From JAJZGK01 sp035538795 (GTDB taxonomy: Bacteria; Pseudomonadota; Alphaproteobacteria; Rhodospirillales; Magnetospirillaceae): a DNA stretch of 64,000 nt. The stretch is taken from the NCBI GenBank assembly GCA_035538795.1, contig DATLJS010000035.1, positions 214,130-278,129 of the forward strand. The letters are read 5' to 3'. The notes under the pieces were generated by a model. That model saw only the letters and a list, made by a program, of their open reading frames with translations. It was not told where the DNA came from and ran no database searches. Both the position numbers and the translations under genes were made by a program. This document shows, piece by piece, positions 26,907-36,121 of this stretch (positions are counted from its first letter, which is position 1; each line of letters begins with the position of its first letter).

Positions 26907-28937
26907 TCAAGCAGATGCCAGAACCACGCGGTTCCGGCCGTCGGCCTTGGCCTTATACAACGCCTTGTCGGCTCTGCGCAGCAAATCTTCGACGCCCAGT
27001 TCCGGCACATCGTGGCGCAAGGAGGCGATGCCGACGGACATGGTGACCTGCAATTGCTGCCCCTCGAAATCCAAACGCAGGTCGGCAACCATCTGACGCA
27101 GCCGTTCGGCGGCCAGAGCCGCCGTCCGCTCGTCGGTATCGGGCATGGCGATGGCGAATTCCTCGCCACCCATGCGGCCGACAAAATCCACCTCGCGCAG
27201 GTTGTCGCGACAAGTCTCGGCCAGCCGCTTCAGCACCAGATCGCCTGCGGCATGGCCGAACGTGTCGTTGATGGATTTGAAATAGTCGGCGTCCAGCGTC
27301 ACCAGGCTCAAGGCATGGCCGTTGCGACGGCAACGAGCCACCTCGGCCTCCAATCCCTCAAGGAAATAACGCCGATTGCGCACGCCGGTCAGGGCGTCTT
27401 GCGTCGCCATGGCGAACAGCTTTTCCTCGGCCACCACCCGCTCGCTGATATCGCGGACCATCGCCACGTAGATATGGCTTCCTTCCACCTCGGTGGAACT
27501 GAGCGAGATTTCCAGCGGAAACCCGGAACCGTCCTTCCGCACGCCTCGAACCACCCGGGCGTGCCCCCGCACCTTTTCTTCGTCGATGTCTTTTTCGCCG
27601 TCAAACATCTGGCGATGCAGTTGCTGCCAGTCTCCCGGCAGGACCATCAGAATGGACTTTCCCTGAATCTCGGAACGTCGCCAGCCGAAAATCTTTTCGC
27701 AAGACAGGTTGTAGATTTCGATCCGCCCCTGGGCATTGACGATCATGACCCCGTCGATGGCCGTTTCGATCACCGCCCGCAGCTTCGATTCGTTGGCCAG
27801 AAGGCCGGCATGGGCCGCGCGAAAATCCGCGTCACGATCCCGAATATGCGCCGCCAGCGTTTCATTGAGCAGACTTAAACGCGCCTCGTTGCTGCGCAAG
27901 GTGCCCACCATGTGGCGCAGCGCGTCGGAAAGCTGAACCACTTCGCGGAACTGGTTCATGCGGGGAATGCCGCCGCCCAATTGTCCTTCGGAGATGAGTT
28001 CGGCGGCACGCGCCAGCCGGCGCAAGGGGCTGGACAGCCGCAAGGACGCCCCTGCCCCCATCGCCGCCCCGGCAACGATCAGCAGAGAACCGATGATGTA
28101 GATGCGTTGGCGCACCATTCTTGCCGGAATGTCCGCTTGCTCAAGATCGTCGCGGACGCTCACCTGCCAGCGCAGAACAGGAGCGTCGACGGAACGGGCG
28201 ACCGGCAGAACCACCGTCAACGAATGAAAGCCGTCGGGCCATTCCCGTTCGCCCTGGAACAGATTGACTCCGGCATCAAATACCCCGCCGGATGGCTGCA
28301 ATCCCCTGTCGGAGACATAACCCAGCAGACGCCCCTGGGCATCGCCCACCAGGATCTGCTCGCCGTTTTTCAGGCCATGGGCCTGAAGCACGGTTTCCAC
28401 CACCTTGACGATCCAGCTTTCATCGAATTCCGCCAACAGATGTCCGATAACTCTGCCGCGCTGGTCCCGCAAGGGCTGGGACAAGAGATAGCGCCCGGAC
28501 TGCCCGACCTCGGCCCGGACGATGCGCTCCGTCGAGCCAAGTTCCTGCCCAAGAGCATAGCGCACTCCGACCAGGGGCCCGGCGTCGCTGGTGGCCGCCA
28601 CCTTTCCCTCGGCATCCAGCAGCGCCACCCAGGCCACTTCGGAAAAGGACGACTGCAAGGCGTCGGTCCAGGCCGCCGCGTCTTCGCCATCCAAAGCCAG
28701 ACCACTGCCGCCCAAGCTCTCCGCCGCCACGCGGATACGCTCGAATCTGAGGTTCAAACTGATATCGATGTCGTGGTTCACATCTTCGGCCTGCTGGCGA
28801 AGATCAAACAACACATGTTCGCGCACGCTTGCCGCCACACTGCGGCTGGCGACCTCGCAAATCGTGGCGCCGACAATGGCGGCCACCAGGGCGAAAGCGA
28901 CCCCTAAATGCCCCCCCAGACCTATCCTCGCCAGCAT
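26907..28937 (-). CDS. Membrane diguanylate cyclase (periplasmic sensor-HAMP-PAS-GGDEF)
   Basis: About 676 residues from the ATG at 28937, with GAGGTG upstream. The layout is TM1 (about 8-28), a 240-residue periplasmic sensor domain probably of the dCache type, TM2 near 275, HAMP, PAS (IETAIDGVMIVNAQGRIEIY, near 390), then GGDEF. The active site reads GGEEF near 590, and a product-inhibition I-site RxxD (REVD) lies five residues before it. It is therefore predicted to be an active, feedback-inhibited producer of c-di-GMP responding to an extracytoplasmic ligand. It is monocistronic or leads into rpmJ 121 nt downstream. Confidence 0.9.
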   Translation of the reverse strand: MLARIGLGGHLGVAFALVAAIVGATICEVASRSVAASVREHVLFDLRQQAEDVNHDIDISLNLRFERIRVAAESLGGSGLALDGEDAAAWTDALQSSFSEVAWVALLDAEGKVAATSDAGPLVGVRYALGQELGSTERIVRAEVGQSGRYLLSQPLRDQRGRVIGHLLAEFDESWIVKVVETVLQAHGLKNGEQILVGDAQGRLLGYVSDRGLQPSGGVFDAGVNLFQGEREWPDGFHSLTVVLPVARSVDAPVLRWQVSVRDDLEQADIPARMVRQRIYIIGSLLIVAGAAMGAGASLRLSSPLRRLARAAELISEGQLGGGIPRMNQFREVVQLSDALRHMVGTLRSNEARLSLLNETLAAHIRDRDADFRAAHAGLLANESKLRAVIETAIDGVMIVNAQGRIEIYNLSCEKIFGWRRSEIQGKSILMVLPGDWQQLHRQMFDGEKDIDEEKVRGHARVVRGVRKDGSGFPLEISLSSTEVEGSHIYVAMVRDISERVVAEEKLFAMATQDALTGVRNRRYFLEGLEAEVARCRRNGHALSLVTLDADYFKSINDTFGHAAGDLVLKRLAETCRDNLREVDFVGRMGGEEFAIAMPDTDERTAALAAERLRQMVADLRLDFEGQQLQVTMSVGIASLRHDVPELGVEDLLRRADKALYKAKADGRNRVVLASA

Positions 28938-29319
28938 GAACACCTCGACGCCGCAGCCTGCGCTTTCAGACTTAACCTTACTAATTGCAAGGTTGCATGC
29001 CTGCCGACAGTAGACCACACAACCAAAGTATGCCCGCCCTGGGCATAGGCGTAAATTCCCTGCCGCGCCTCAGCAAGAATGCAACAGAAAGCGGAGCCAT
29101 CCATTGAAAAGGGAAAAACAGTGCGCTTAACCCCTCTATAGAAAAACAACATGACAACAATCACAACCTTGTGGGGTATTGCCGTATAAAAAAGATTTAA
29201 TCAAACGAGATTACTGCATAATGATTGGAACTTACAAATTCACAACCCCATCTTGTTGCACGTTGACTTGAATAGTGGAAGAATGCGCTCGTACCAATCC
29301 AATTAGGAACCATAAAAGA
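28938..29319. other. AT-rich divergent intergenic region
   Basis: About 380 bases between the divergent cyclase and PraR-like genes, distinctly AT-richer than the surroundings from about 29100. It holds both promoters and possible regulator sites. TTGACT near 29263 and TATAAA near 29186 are single promoter-like boxes without well-spaced partners, so I do not place exact promoters. No coding region or stable hairpin was seen. Confidence 0.45.
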
Positions 29320-29826
29320 ATGTCTTCCACAAAGGGAAGAGGACGCCCCAAAGGCCGGGTGTCCGAGGGAAAAACTGGCAAAACCACCGACCCGCTCGAT
29401 GCTCATGTCGGCAGCCGCATTCGATTACGACGCCAATTGTTGGGTTTCAGCCAAGAAAAATTGGGCGACGCCCTAGGCTTGACCTTTCAGCAAGTGCAGA
29501 AGTATGAACGCGGCGCCAACCGTGTCAGCGCCAGCCGGCTGTTTGATCTTTCCGTCGTTCTTGGCGTGCCGGTATCGTTCTTTTTCGACGACATCGCTCC
29601 CGAGGTCGCGGCCCAGGTCGATCAGCGCCTGCACGAAGAAAGCGGCAGCGCCGTCACCGGCGACGACGAAACCAACGCCTTGCTGGAATGCTATTTCAAG
29701 ATTTCCAGCCCCACGCTGCGCAAGCGACTGAGGGAATTGATCAAAAGCCTTGGCGATTCCATCCAGGGCGATGTTGACCCGGAAGATTTTCGGCCGCACG
29801 ACGAAGACGATCTGGCTGAAGACTAA
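29320..29826 (+). CDS. XRE-family regulator, PraR/PhrR-like
   Basis: 168 residues from the ATG at 29320, with TAGGA upstream. A basic N-terminal tail (KGRGRPKGR) precedes a Cro/C1-type helix-turn-helix (GFSQEKLGDALGLTFQQVQK, then YERGANRVSASRLFDLS). The domain matches the alphaproteobacterial PraR/PhrR group, which represses genes for adhesion and stress. The C-terminal 80 residues are acidic. A long AT-rich upstream region suggests autoregulation or control of the divergent cyclase. Confidence 0.85.
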   Translation: MSSTKGRGRPKGRVSEGKTGKTTDPLDAHVGSRIRLRRQLLGFSQEKLGDALGLTFQQVQKYERGANRVSASRLFDLSVVLGVPVSFFFDDIAPEVAAQVDQRLHEESGSAVTGDDETNALLECYFKISSPTLRKRLRELIKSLGDSIQGDVDPEDFRPHDEDDLAED

Positions 29827-29863
29827 AAAAAATCCCCCAGCGCTTGGCGCCGGGGGATTTTCG
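29826..29863. terminator. Bidirectional terminator between regulator and hbd
   Basis: AAAATCCCCC at 29829-29838 pairs with GGGGGATTTT at 29852-29861 around a 13-nt loop, with A/T runs on both outer sides. It can end the regulator gene on the plus strand and hbd on the minus strand. Confidence 0.87.
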
Positions 29864-29909
29864 TCTGAGGCCCAGCCGTCTTGGGACGACCGGGCCGTTC
29901 CGTTCGGGC

Positions 29910-30806
29910 TCAGGCGACCGGACGCTTCAGGTCGCCGTTCGGCTCGGCCGGCTTCTTGGAATAATCATAGAAGCCCTTGCCGGTCTTGCGCCCGAGATAC
30001 CCCAACTGAACCAGACGCTGCAAAGTATGCGGTGTGGCCAGGTCGCTGCTGCGGGCATCGTCGTAGCAGTTCTGCGCCATCGCCTGCACCACGTCCAGGC
30101 CGATGTAATCGGCCAAGGCGAACGGCCCCATGGGATGGGCGGCGCCCAGCATCATCGCCTTGTCGATAGCATCGATGGTGCCGGTTCCCTGCTCCAGCAG
30201 GCGAATGGCGTTCAGCATATAGGGGGTAAGCAGGCGGTTGACGATAAAGCCGGTGGTGTCCTGCACCAGAACCGGATCCTTGCCAATCTGCTTGGTGAAT
30301 TTGTCCAGGGCCTTAACCACCTTTTCCGAGGTTTCAAAGGCATGGATGATCTCGACCAGCGCCATGGTCGGAGCCGGGTTGAAGAAATGCAGACCGGCAA
30401 TGCGCTTGCGGTGCTTGCACACGCTCATCAGCGCCGTTACCGACAGGGTCGAGGTGTTGGTGGTGATGATGCAGTCTTCGGAGACGATGCCCTCAAGACG
30501 CTGGAACAGAGCACTCTTGGTATCGATGTCTTCGACGATCGACTCGATGATCAGGTCGCAATCGGCAACATCGGCCTCGTTGGTGGTGAAGCTGATGTGA
30601 GACAGGATCTTGTCCTTGATCTCGGCTTCCATCTTGCCGCGCTCGACCGATTTGGCCAGCGACTTCTCAAGACCGTCCTTGACCTTATCGGTGGAGCCGG
30701 GAGTGGCCTTGACAGACACGACCTTGATGCCGGCCTGGGCAATGACCTGGGCGACACCGAGACCCATGGTGCCACATCCGATGACACCGACTTTCTTGAT
30801 TTCCAT
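29910..30806 (-). CDS. hbd: 3-hydroxybutyryl-CoA dehydrogenase
   Basis: 298 residues from the ATG at 30806 (MEIKKVGVIGCGTMGLG); upstream in-frame sequence is not family-like. The NAD(P) Rossmann motif is GVIGCGTMGLG. The conserved NTSTLSVT and the catalytic-His region GLHFFNPAP follow, and the C-terminal dimerisation domain includes GFIVNRLLTPY. It interconverts acetoacetyl-CoA and 3-hydroxybutyryl-CoA in butyrate/PHB metabolism. It stands alone, with about 270 bp of unassigned sequence upstream. Confidence 0.95.
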   Translation of the reverse strand: MEIKKVGVIGCGTMGLGVAQVIAQAGIKVVSVKATPGSTDKVKDGLEKSLAKSVERGKMEAEIKDKILSHISFTTNEADVADCDLIIESIVEDIDTKSALFQRLEGIVSEDCIITTNTSTLSVTALMSVCKHRKRIAGLHFFNPAPTMALVEIIHAFETSEKVVKALDKFTKQIGKDPVLVQDTTGFIVNRLLTPYMLNAIRLLEQGTGTIDAIDKAMMLGAAHPMGPFALADYIGLDVVQAMAQNCYDDARSSDLATPHTLQRLVQLGYLGRKTGKGFYDYSKKPAEPNGDLKRPVA

Positions 30807-31079
30807 TTCGTTCCCCTTGATCGATGATGTTTGATCTATCGACTTGCTTTCTTGGTTTGGCTGCGCCGTCCGGCCCGCCGCACCCACAGGGAGAGGGCGC
30901 GAGGGCGAGATTCGACCCAGCAGATCATCCTAACACGTTTCAGCCGCCTGGTTCATCAGCCGATAACGTGCAACTAGGGAATGACCGCCTGAAGAGGCTA
31001 ACCAAATTTCAGGGAAAACGTCGGTAAAGATTTTAAGACTTTCGTCGCGTGGAGCGCCCCTCATCCTCAGGGCCGGGAA

Positions 31080-31550
31080 TTAGTCCCCACCCTGACTGAT
31101 CACCGGGCGGAGCATGCCGCCTTCATCCGTCCATTGCATGGGGCGTGTCAATACCCGCAGCAGGTGCTGGCCAAGCTGCGAGGCCGAAAACGGCTTCGGC
31201 AGGATGCTGTGATAGCCGACGTCCAAAGCCCGCTTGAGGATATCGACGCTACCGTGTCCCGGCATCAGGATGGCGGTGGCGCGGCGGCCCGGCAGCCCCG
31301 GCGTCGAACGCAAAGTGCGCATGGCCATGAAGCCGTCCAACGGGTCCATTTCGTCATCGACCATGATCAGATCAAGCGGCCGACCATAAGTCTGGGCGAG
31401 ATGCAGCATTTCGGAACCGTCACGGGCTTCCACCACGTCCTTGGCGCCGAAGGAAAAGAACATATTCCGTACTTGGCGGCGCCATTCGCTGCTGTCGTCG
31501 ACGATGCCGACCAACGAACCTCGCCAGGATAATTTTGCGGCCGTGGACAT
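31080..31550 (-). CDS. Single-domain response regulator
   Basis: A 156-residue protein made of one receiver domain. The acidic pocket is VGIVDDSSEW, the phosphoacceptor Asp is within IMVDDEMDPLDGF, and the switch Lys is in ILPKPFSASQL. There is no output domain, so it probably works like CheY or as a phosphotransfer intermediate. No kinase is adjacent. Confidence 0.87.
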   Translation of the reverse strand: MSTAAKLSWRGSLVGIVDDSSEWRRQVRNMFFSFGAKDVVEARDGSEMLHLAQTYGRPLDLIMVDDEMDPLDGFMAMRTLRSTPGLPGRRATAILMPGHGSVDILKRALDVGYHSILPKPFSASQLGQHLLRVLTRPMQWTDEGGMLRPVISQGGD

Positions 31551-31716
31551 TTTTTCTCTGGCTCCGACCGTTAGAGACCCCCCAGAGCGTTGTATCTATG
31601 ACACTTGCAAGAACTCACGGCAAGAGTCCCCCTGCACCATTCCGCCCGATTGCGCCGAAAGCGTCTCTGACGGATAATGATGCTTCGGCCCTCCTTTTTG
31701 AGCAAAGGATCGCGTC

Positions 31717-32064
31717 ATGTCCGGCTATCGCCTTTCCCCCATCCGCAACAAAGGCTGGCTGAGACTGGGCCTGACCGGAGCCGTGGGGATGATTCCCTAT
31801 ACCGCCATGGAGCACGCCCAGGGCCGCTTCAGCGAAGGTGCCGTCGGTTTACAGCAGGCCGGAGAATTTCTTGTCGGCGGCATGTGCGTCTGGCTGGTGA
31901 TCGGCTTCGCCATGAGCTGGGTGCTGCACGGCTTCGCCGTCAAGGCCCATGACGACGAGGATCAGGAGGGCAGCCGCCACTCTTCGTCATCGTCGCACAG
32001 CCCATCGCCCGGCCCGGCCCGCCCGCCCGCCGTGTCGCACGGCGGCGGAAGCAAGCCCCACTGA
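31717..32064 (+). CDS. Small membrane protein of unknown function
   Basis: A 115-residue protein with a hydrophobic central segment (AGEFLVGGMCVWLVIGFAMS) and a weaker N-terminal hydrophobic stretch. The C-terminal tail is rich in Ser, His and Pro (HSSSSSHSPSPGPARPP). No family is recognised. The start at 31717 follows an AAAGGA ribosome site. Confidence 0.6.
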   Translation: MSGYRLSPIRNKGWLRLGLTGAVGMIPYTAMEHAQGRFSEGAVGLQQAGEFLVGGMCVWLVIGFAMSWVLHGFAVKAHDDEDQEGSRHSSSSSHSPSPGPARPPAVSHGGGSKPH

Positions 32065-32092
32065 CCTCTTAAGGTTAATGGCGGAAAGCCGG

Positions 32093-32662
32093 TTACTGCT
32101 GCGCCAGGGCCGTGTGGGTGAACTGCAAGGCTCCGGACAGCAATTGCCCTCCGGCCAGGATCAGACGGCCGGCCATGCTTTCCATCTGATCGCACAAGGC
32201 CCGATAGCGGCGCCACACCGCCATGCGGGCGGATTCGCCATGGGCGTTATAGGAATCTTCCAGATAGCGGCGGCAGACTTCCGCCGAGGCCACCATGTCG
32301 TTCTGGCGGGCCACCTGATGAAACTGCTGGAACAGGTCGCGGTCGTCCTGAAATAGCTGCTCCAGCTTGACCTTGTCGGTATGCGCCCCCACCACGCCGA
32401 CGCTGCCGTCGGGCAGGATGGCGAAAATGATGGCGCGTCCGGTGCGTGTGCCGATGCCGTTCAGGCGATCGGACAGGAACTGAGCGAAGCGCTGGGTGTC
32501 CTGCGCCGCCAAGGCGGCGACGGTATCGGCCTGCTGGTCGATTTCGCGAACATCGCTGTAGGCCGAGCTTAGATGCTCGTCGTCGACGGGGGAATAGGAC
32601 GGCGGAATCTGCGCGGACGAAACCGAGGCGGAGAGGCTGGCGTTGGCGGGACCATCGAACAT
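32093..32662 (-). CDS. Protein of unknown function, 189 residues
   Basis: The start at 32662 (MFDGPANASLSASVSSAQIP) is supported by AGGAG 10 nt upstream. The protein is soluble and mostly helical, with RAIIFAILPDGSVGVVGAHT in the middle and a helical C-terminus (MESMAGRLILAGGQ). It has no signal peptide and I recognise no family. It is divergent from the Tim44-like gene. Confidence 0.65.
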   Translation of the reverse strand: MFDGPANASLSASVSSAQIPPSYSPVDDEHLSSAYSDVREIDQQADTVAALAAQDTQRFAQFLSDRLNGIGTRTGRAIIFAILPDGSVGVVGAHTDKVKLEQLFQDDRDLFQQFHQVARQNDMVASAEVCRRYLEDSYNAHGESARMAVWRRYRALCDQMESMAGRLILAGGQLLSGALQFTHTALAQQ

Positions 32663-32919
32663 CTTCTTGCTCCTCATATCATCCGGCAAAACTTGCCGAG
32701 ATAAAAACACTGCTGCGGCATATCCTGCCGGGAAGCCGAATTTGTTTCGGCTGGCGCGGCAAAGGGTTCCGCCTTTTTGACACAATCCACAGGCATAAGC
32801 TTCGCAAGCCCCGTGCCACAAAAGCGGGGCCGGGCATGAACGCCACGTCGCCCGTTCCTTCGGGCGGCGAATTGCTCTAATGTCCCTGCGCAATTCATCC
32901 TCAGACGGAGACTTCTCCC

Positions 32920-34164
32920 GTGAAGCTCAACCGCGTTCTTTCGCTTCTGCTGCTGGCCGGCATGCTTTCCATGACCGCCACCCTGCCCGCCGCCCCCGCC
33001 TGGGCCAAAGCCGGCAAAAGTTCCAGCATGGGCAGCCGCGGCAGCAAGACCTACAGCGGGGTTTCCCCCACCGGCGAGGCCACCGCTCCGGCGCCCGGCA
33101 CCGGCAGTTTCCTGCAACACAACTCCTCCAGCGGTTCGGCTGCGCAGCCCATCACCCGCAGCACCACTCCGCCGGCGGTCAAAGCCGTTCCCACCGGTCC
33201 CGCCGTGCAGTCTGAAAGTCTGGCTCCCATGGCCGTGCCCCGCGAGCAGGTGACCACCGCCGCACCGGCCGCCATGCCCGGCCAAGCCATGCCCAGCGCG
33301 CGCAGCTCGTTCTTTTCGGGGTTGGCGGGCGGCCTGATCGGCGCCGGCATCGGCTCCTTCATTTTCGGCGGCGGCCACTCCTTCTTCGGAGAAGGCAGCG
33401 GCGGCTTCCTCGGCACCGTCATTCAACTGGCGCTGATCTTTTTCGTCGGACGCTGGCTGCTGGGCAAATTCCTGGGCAACCGTCCCACCGCCCAGGTCTC
33501 CGGCTACCGCCGCGACGACTTCATCGCCGAACCTGGCTTCAGCCCCCGCGAACCCAGTTTCGACCAACCCGGTCTCGACGGTCCGAATCGCGCTCCGTCC
33601 ATTACCGCCCATCGGGAACCCGGCTTCGGCGAGCCCGTCCTTTCGGCGGCTCCGATCTTGACCGCTCCCGCCGCCTACGCCGCCCATGCCGATCAGGCGA
33701 CCAACGCCGCCCGCGCCGATCAGGCGCCGCGCCCGGCCAATCCCCGACAGTTCGTATTGAGCGACCAAGACCTGGGAGCCATCGAAACCTTGCTGGTGGA
33801 AATCCAGGGAGCCTGGAGCACGGGCGACGGCGCCGCCTTGCAACGCTTGGCGACTCCCGAAATGGCGGGATATTTCAACGAACAATTGTCCGAAGACCGC
33901 GCCCGCGGTTTGGAAAACCGGGTCGAACAGGTGCGTCTGTTGAAGGGCGATGTCAACGAGACCTGGCGCGAAGGCCCGCTGGACTACGCCACGGTGACGC
34001 TGCAATGGACTGCCGTGGATTACACCCTTTCCCACTCCAGCCGCCATCCCGGCGGCGAGGTGGTGGCGGGCGACCCGGACAGCCCGGTCGAGACCGTCGA
34101 GGTCTGGACCATTCTGCGCAGCCCGGGGGCTCCGTGGATTTTGTCGGCCATCCAGCAAGTCTGA
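32920..34164 (+). CDS. Tim44-like domain protein
   Basis: A 414-residue protein from a GTG start with GGAG upstream. A signal peptide (about residues 1-29, ending PAWA) is followed by a Ser/Pro/Ala-rich region. Next come a Gly-rich hydrophobic stretch (GGLIGAGIGSFIFGGG) and a membrane helix (LGTVIQLALIFFVGRWLLG). The C-terminus is a Tim44/MBA1-like domain (IQGAWSTGDGAALQRLATPE). Bacterial proteins of this type are membrane-bound and of poorly defined role. It may bind membranes or act in protein handling. Confidence 0.82.
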   Translation: MKLNRVLSLLLLAGMLSMTATLPAAPAWAKAGKSSSMGSRGSKTYSGVSPTGEATAPAPGTGSFLQHNSSSGSAAQPITRSTTPPAVKAVPTGPAVQSESLAPMAVPREQVTTAAPAAMPGQAMPSARSSFFSGLAGGLIGAGIGSFIFGGGHSFFGEGSGGFLGTVIQLALIFFVGRWLLGKFLGNRPTAQVSGYRRDDFIAEPGFSPREPSFDQPGLDGPNRAPSITAHREPGFGEPVLSAAPILTAPAAYAAHADQATNAARADQAPRPANPRQFVLSDQDLGAIETLLVEIQGAWSTGDGAALQRLATPEMAGYFNEQLSEDRARGLENRVEQVRLLKGDVNETWREGPLDYATVTLQWTAVDYTLSHSSRHPGGEVVAGDPDSPVETVEVWTILRSPGAPWILSAIQQV

Positions 34165-34177
34165 ACCCGCCTTCTCG

Positions 34178-34549
34178 CTATCTAAACTGGTTGCGGCGAA
34201 TCTGGTGCCAGAGCTTCTTGCCCGCCCACCAGACCTGGAATGCCTGCTGCTCCATGCCCTGGTGCAGCAGGACCTGCACCAGCTTGCCCCGCGCCGCGCC
34301 GTAATCGGGCTGAACCGCCAGCGCGCAAACCAGGGATTGGTTGGCCGAATGCATCAGCCCCAGATCTTCCTGGCAATGAGCCAGGTTGTACCAGGCCTCG
34401 ACGCAGGTGACGTCTGCCGCGATCGCCGCCTTAAAGCAAAGACCGGCTTGCAGCATGCGATTTTCCCCCAGCAAGGACCGGCCCAACTGGTACCAGTCCG
34501 AAGCGGAAAACGCGTATTTGGCGAGAACGTTTTGCATACCCGAAAGCAT
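34178..34549 (-). CDS. TPR-repeat protein
   Basis: A 123-residue helical protein with about three tetratricopeptide-like units (SDWYQLGRSLLGENRMLQAG, then VEAWYNLAHCQEDLGLMHSA). TPRs mediate protein contacts; the partner is unknown. A second ATG at 34537 is an equally good start. It is convergent with the Tim44-like gene, 13 nt apart. Confidence 0.7.
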   Translation of the reverse strand: MLSGMQNVLAKYAFSASDWYQLGRSLLGENRMLQAGLCFKAAIAADVTCVEAWYNLAHCQEDLGLMHSANQSLVCALAVQPDYGAARGKLVQVLLHQGMEQQAFQVWWAGKKLWHQIRRNQFR

Positions 34550-34816
34550 GCCCCGCAGGCGGTGAAGGAATGGTAAACCGCCTCAGCAAATAGGGCCTGC
34601 TCCGTCCGTTATTTTCGTACTTGAGACAACGGCGGAATCCGGCAAATATGCAACAGGCTCAGTACGTCCTGAAGTTTTAAACGGACCTGCAAGCACAAGC
34701 CAACCATTCGGCCTTGGCAATTCTTCACGTTTCCAAAGAATTGCTGAAAGCGCCGCATGCCAATGCGAGAGTTCCCGAAGCCTATTGGGCGGAGCGAACG
34801 AACCGGGAGAGGTATA

Positions 34817-36037
34817 ATGAGCGGGGATCTGGTTATCGAAAGCGGCCCCAAGGCTTACGGCCTTGATGCGCTTGCGCCCCAAACCTTGAGCCTTGACGCC
34901 GAGGTCGTCAGCCAGATCAAGGAAGACGCCCAGCCCGCTCTTGACCGTTTCCTGGCCGACGAAGACAACGCCGCCCAACCTCATGGCTTCGTAACCCGCT
35001 TCACCGACGATCCCGCCGGGCGCCCTTATGTGGTGCAGCCGGATTTCGAAGCCCAGGGCAAGGGGCCCTTCGTGCCGATGCTGCGCGACGGCCGCACCGT
35101 GACGGTCGAACTGGTGGCTCCGGTGGAAGGCGTGAAGACCGTCACCGTTACCGCGAAGCGCGGCGCCGCCACCCCTGACAGCGTTTATCCCGGCCAGCCC
35201 ATCGACCGGCTGGGCCAGGACGGCTACGCCCTGGCCATCGAACCCGATTCCCAGTTGATCAAGGACATCGCCCAAAGCTTCGGCCATATCTTCGCCGCCC
35301 GCATCGACACGCTACACCAGGCCATGCGCGCCTTCGGCCTGCCCGCACCCGATCTGCAATACGATCCCGTCCGCTTCCACGAGGCGACGCCGCGCGGCTT
35401 TAAATTTTCGCTGGTCAACGCCGCCGACGGCAAGGAAGTCGCCGTCGAGATCATCCGCAACGGCAGCATTTTCATGGGCGGCCGCCGCTATGACGCCAAC
35501 TTGTCGCGTCTGGCCTTGTCGGATGCTGAAATCTCCAACACCGGCATTTTTCGCATCGACGTCGACCATGTCGAGCATTCAGCCGAAATCACCTTCATGA
35601 CCTTCGATGCCAAGCCGGCATTCATCTCCCTGCATCCCAGTCGTCCGCTGGCGCCGCAGTTTGAAGGCAATATTCCCGATTCGGCCCTGACCGTGCTCAA
35701 CGCCCGCACGGAAGCCGCCACTCTTGGCGGGCTGGCCAGATCCGCCTTGAAGCGCATCGAAACCAGCGGCAAGCTGGGCGGCTTCTTCGCCAAGCTGTTC
35801 AACGGCGAAACCCGTCAGGCCCATGCCGATCTGGCGGCCTTGACCAGTTATCTGGCCGGAGACATTTCGGCCAAAGCCGAAATCCAGGGCTGGAAATCCC
35901 GCCCGCAGGATTTGTCCCGAGTCGCCGAAATATTGATGCGCTGGCTGCCGGCGAACCGCCAAGGATTGGGACTGTCGCAGGTCAGTGCTTTGGTCAGCAT
36001 TGGCGTCGGCAAATTCCTGGCCGAAAAACTCGGCTAG
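34817..36037 (+). CDS. Protein of unknown function, 406 residues
   Basis: The ATG at 34817 has GGGAGAGG 4 nt upstream and gives MSGDLVIESGPKAYGL. The protein is soluble with no signal peptide. The centre is beta-rich (KEVAVEIIRNGSIFMGGRRY), and the C-terminal third is helical with an Ala/Leu pattern. I recognise no family. A run of nine C follows the stop at 36040-36048, before the FIST gene. Confidence 0.7.
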   Translation: MSGDLVIESGPKAYGLDALAPQTLSLDAEVVSQIKEDAQPALDRFLADEDNAAQPHGFVTRFTDDPAGRPYVVQPDFEAQGKGPFVPMLRDGRTVTVELVAPVEGVKTVTVTAKRGAATPDSVYPGQPIDRLGQDGYALAIEPDSQLIKDIAQSFGHIFAARIDTLHQAMRAFGLPAPDLQYDPVRFHEATPRGFKFSLVNAADGKEVAVEIIRNGSIFMGGRRYDANLSRLALSDAEISNTGIFRIDVDHVEHSAEITFMTFDAKPAFISLHPSRPLAPQFEGNIPDSALTVLNARTEAATLGGLARSALKRIETSGKLGGFFAKLFNGETRQAHADLAALTSYLAGDISAKAEIQGWKSRPQDLSRVAEILMRWLPANRQGLGLSQVSALVSIGVGKFLAEKLG

Positions 36038-36121
36038 GGCCCCCCCCCTACTCCCCGTTTGTCATCCTGCAGACCATCCACTAAGATGGCCGTTCATGAT
36101 GACTTTGGGGGAACGGCCATC

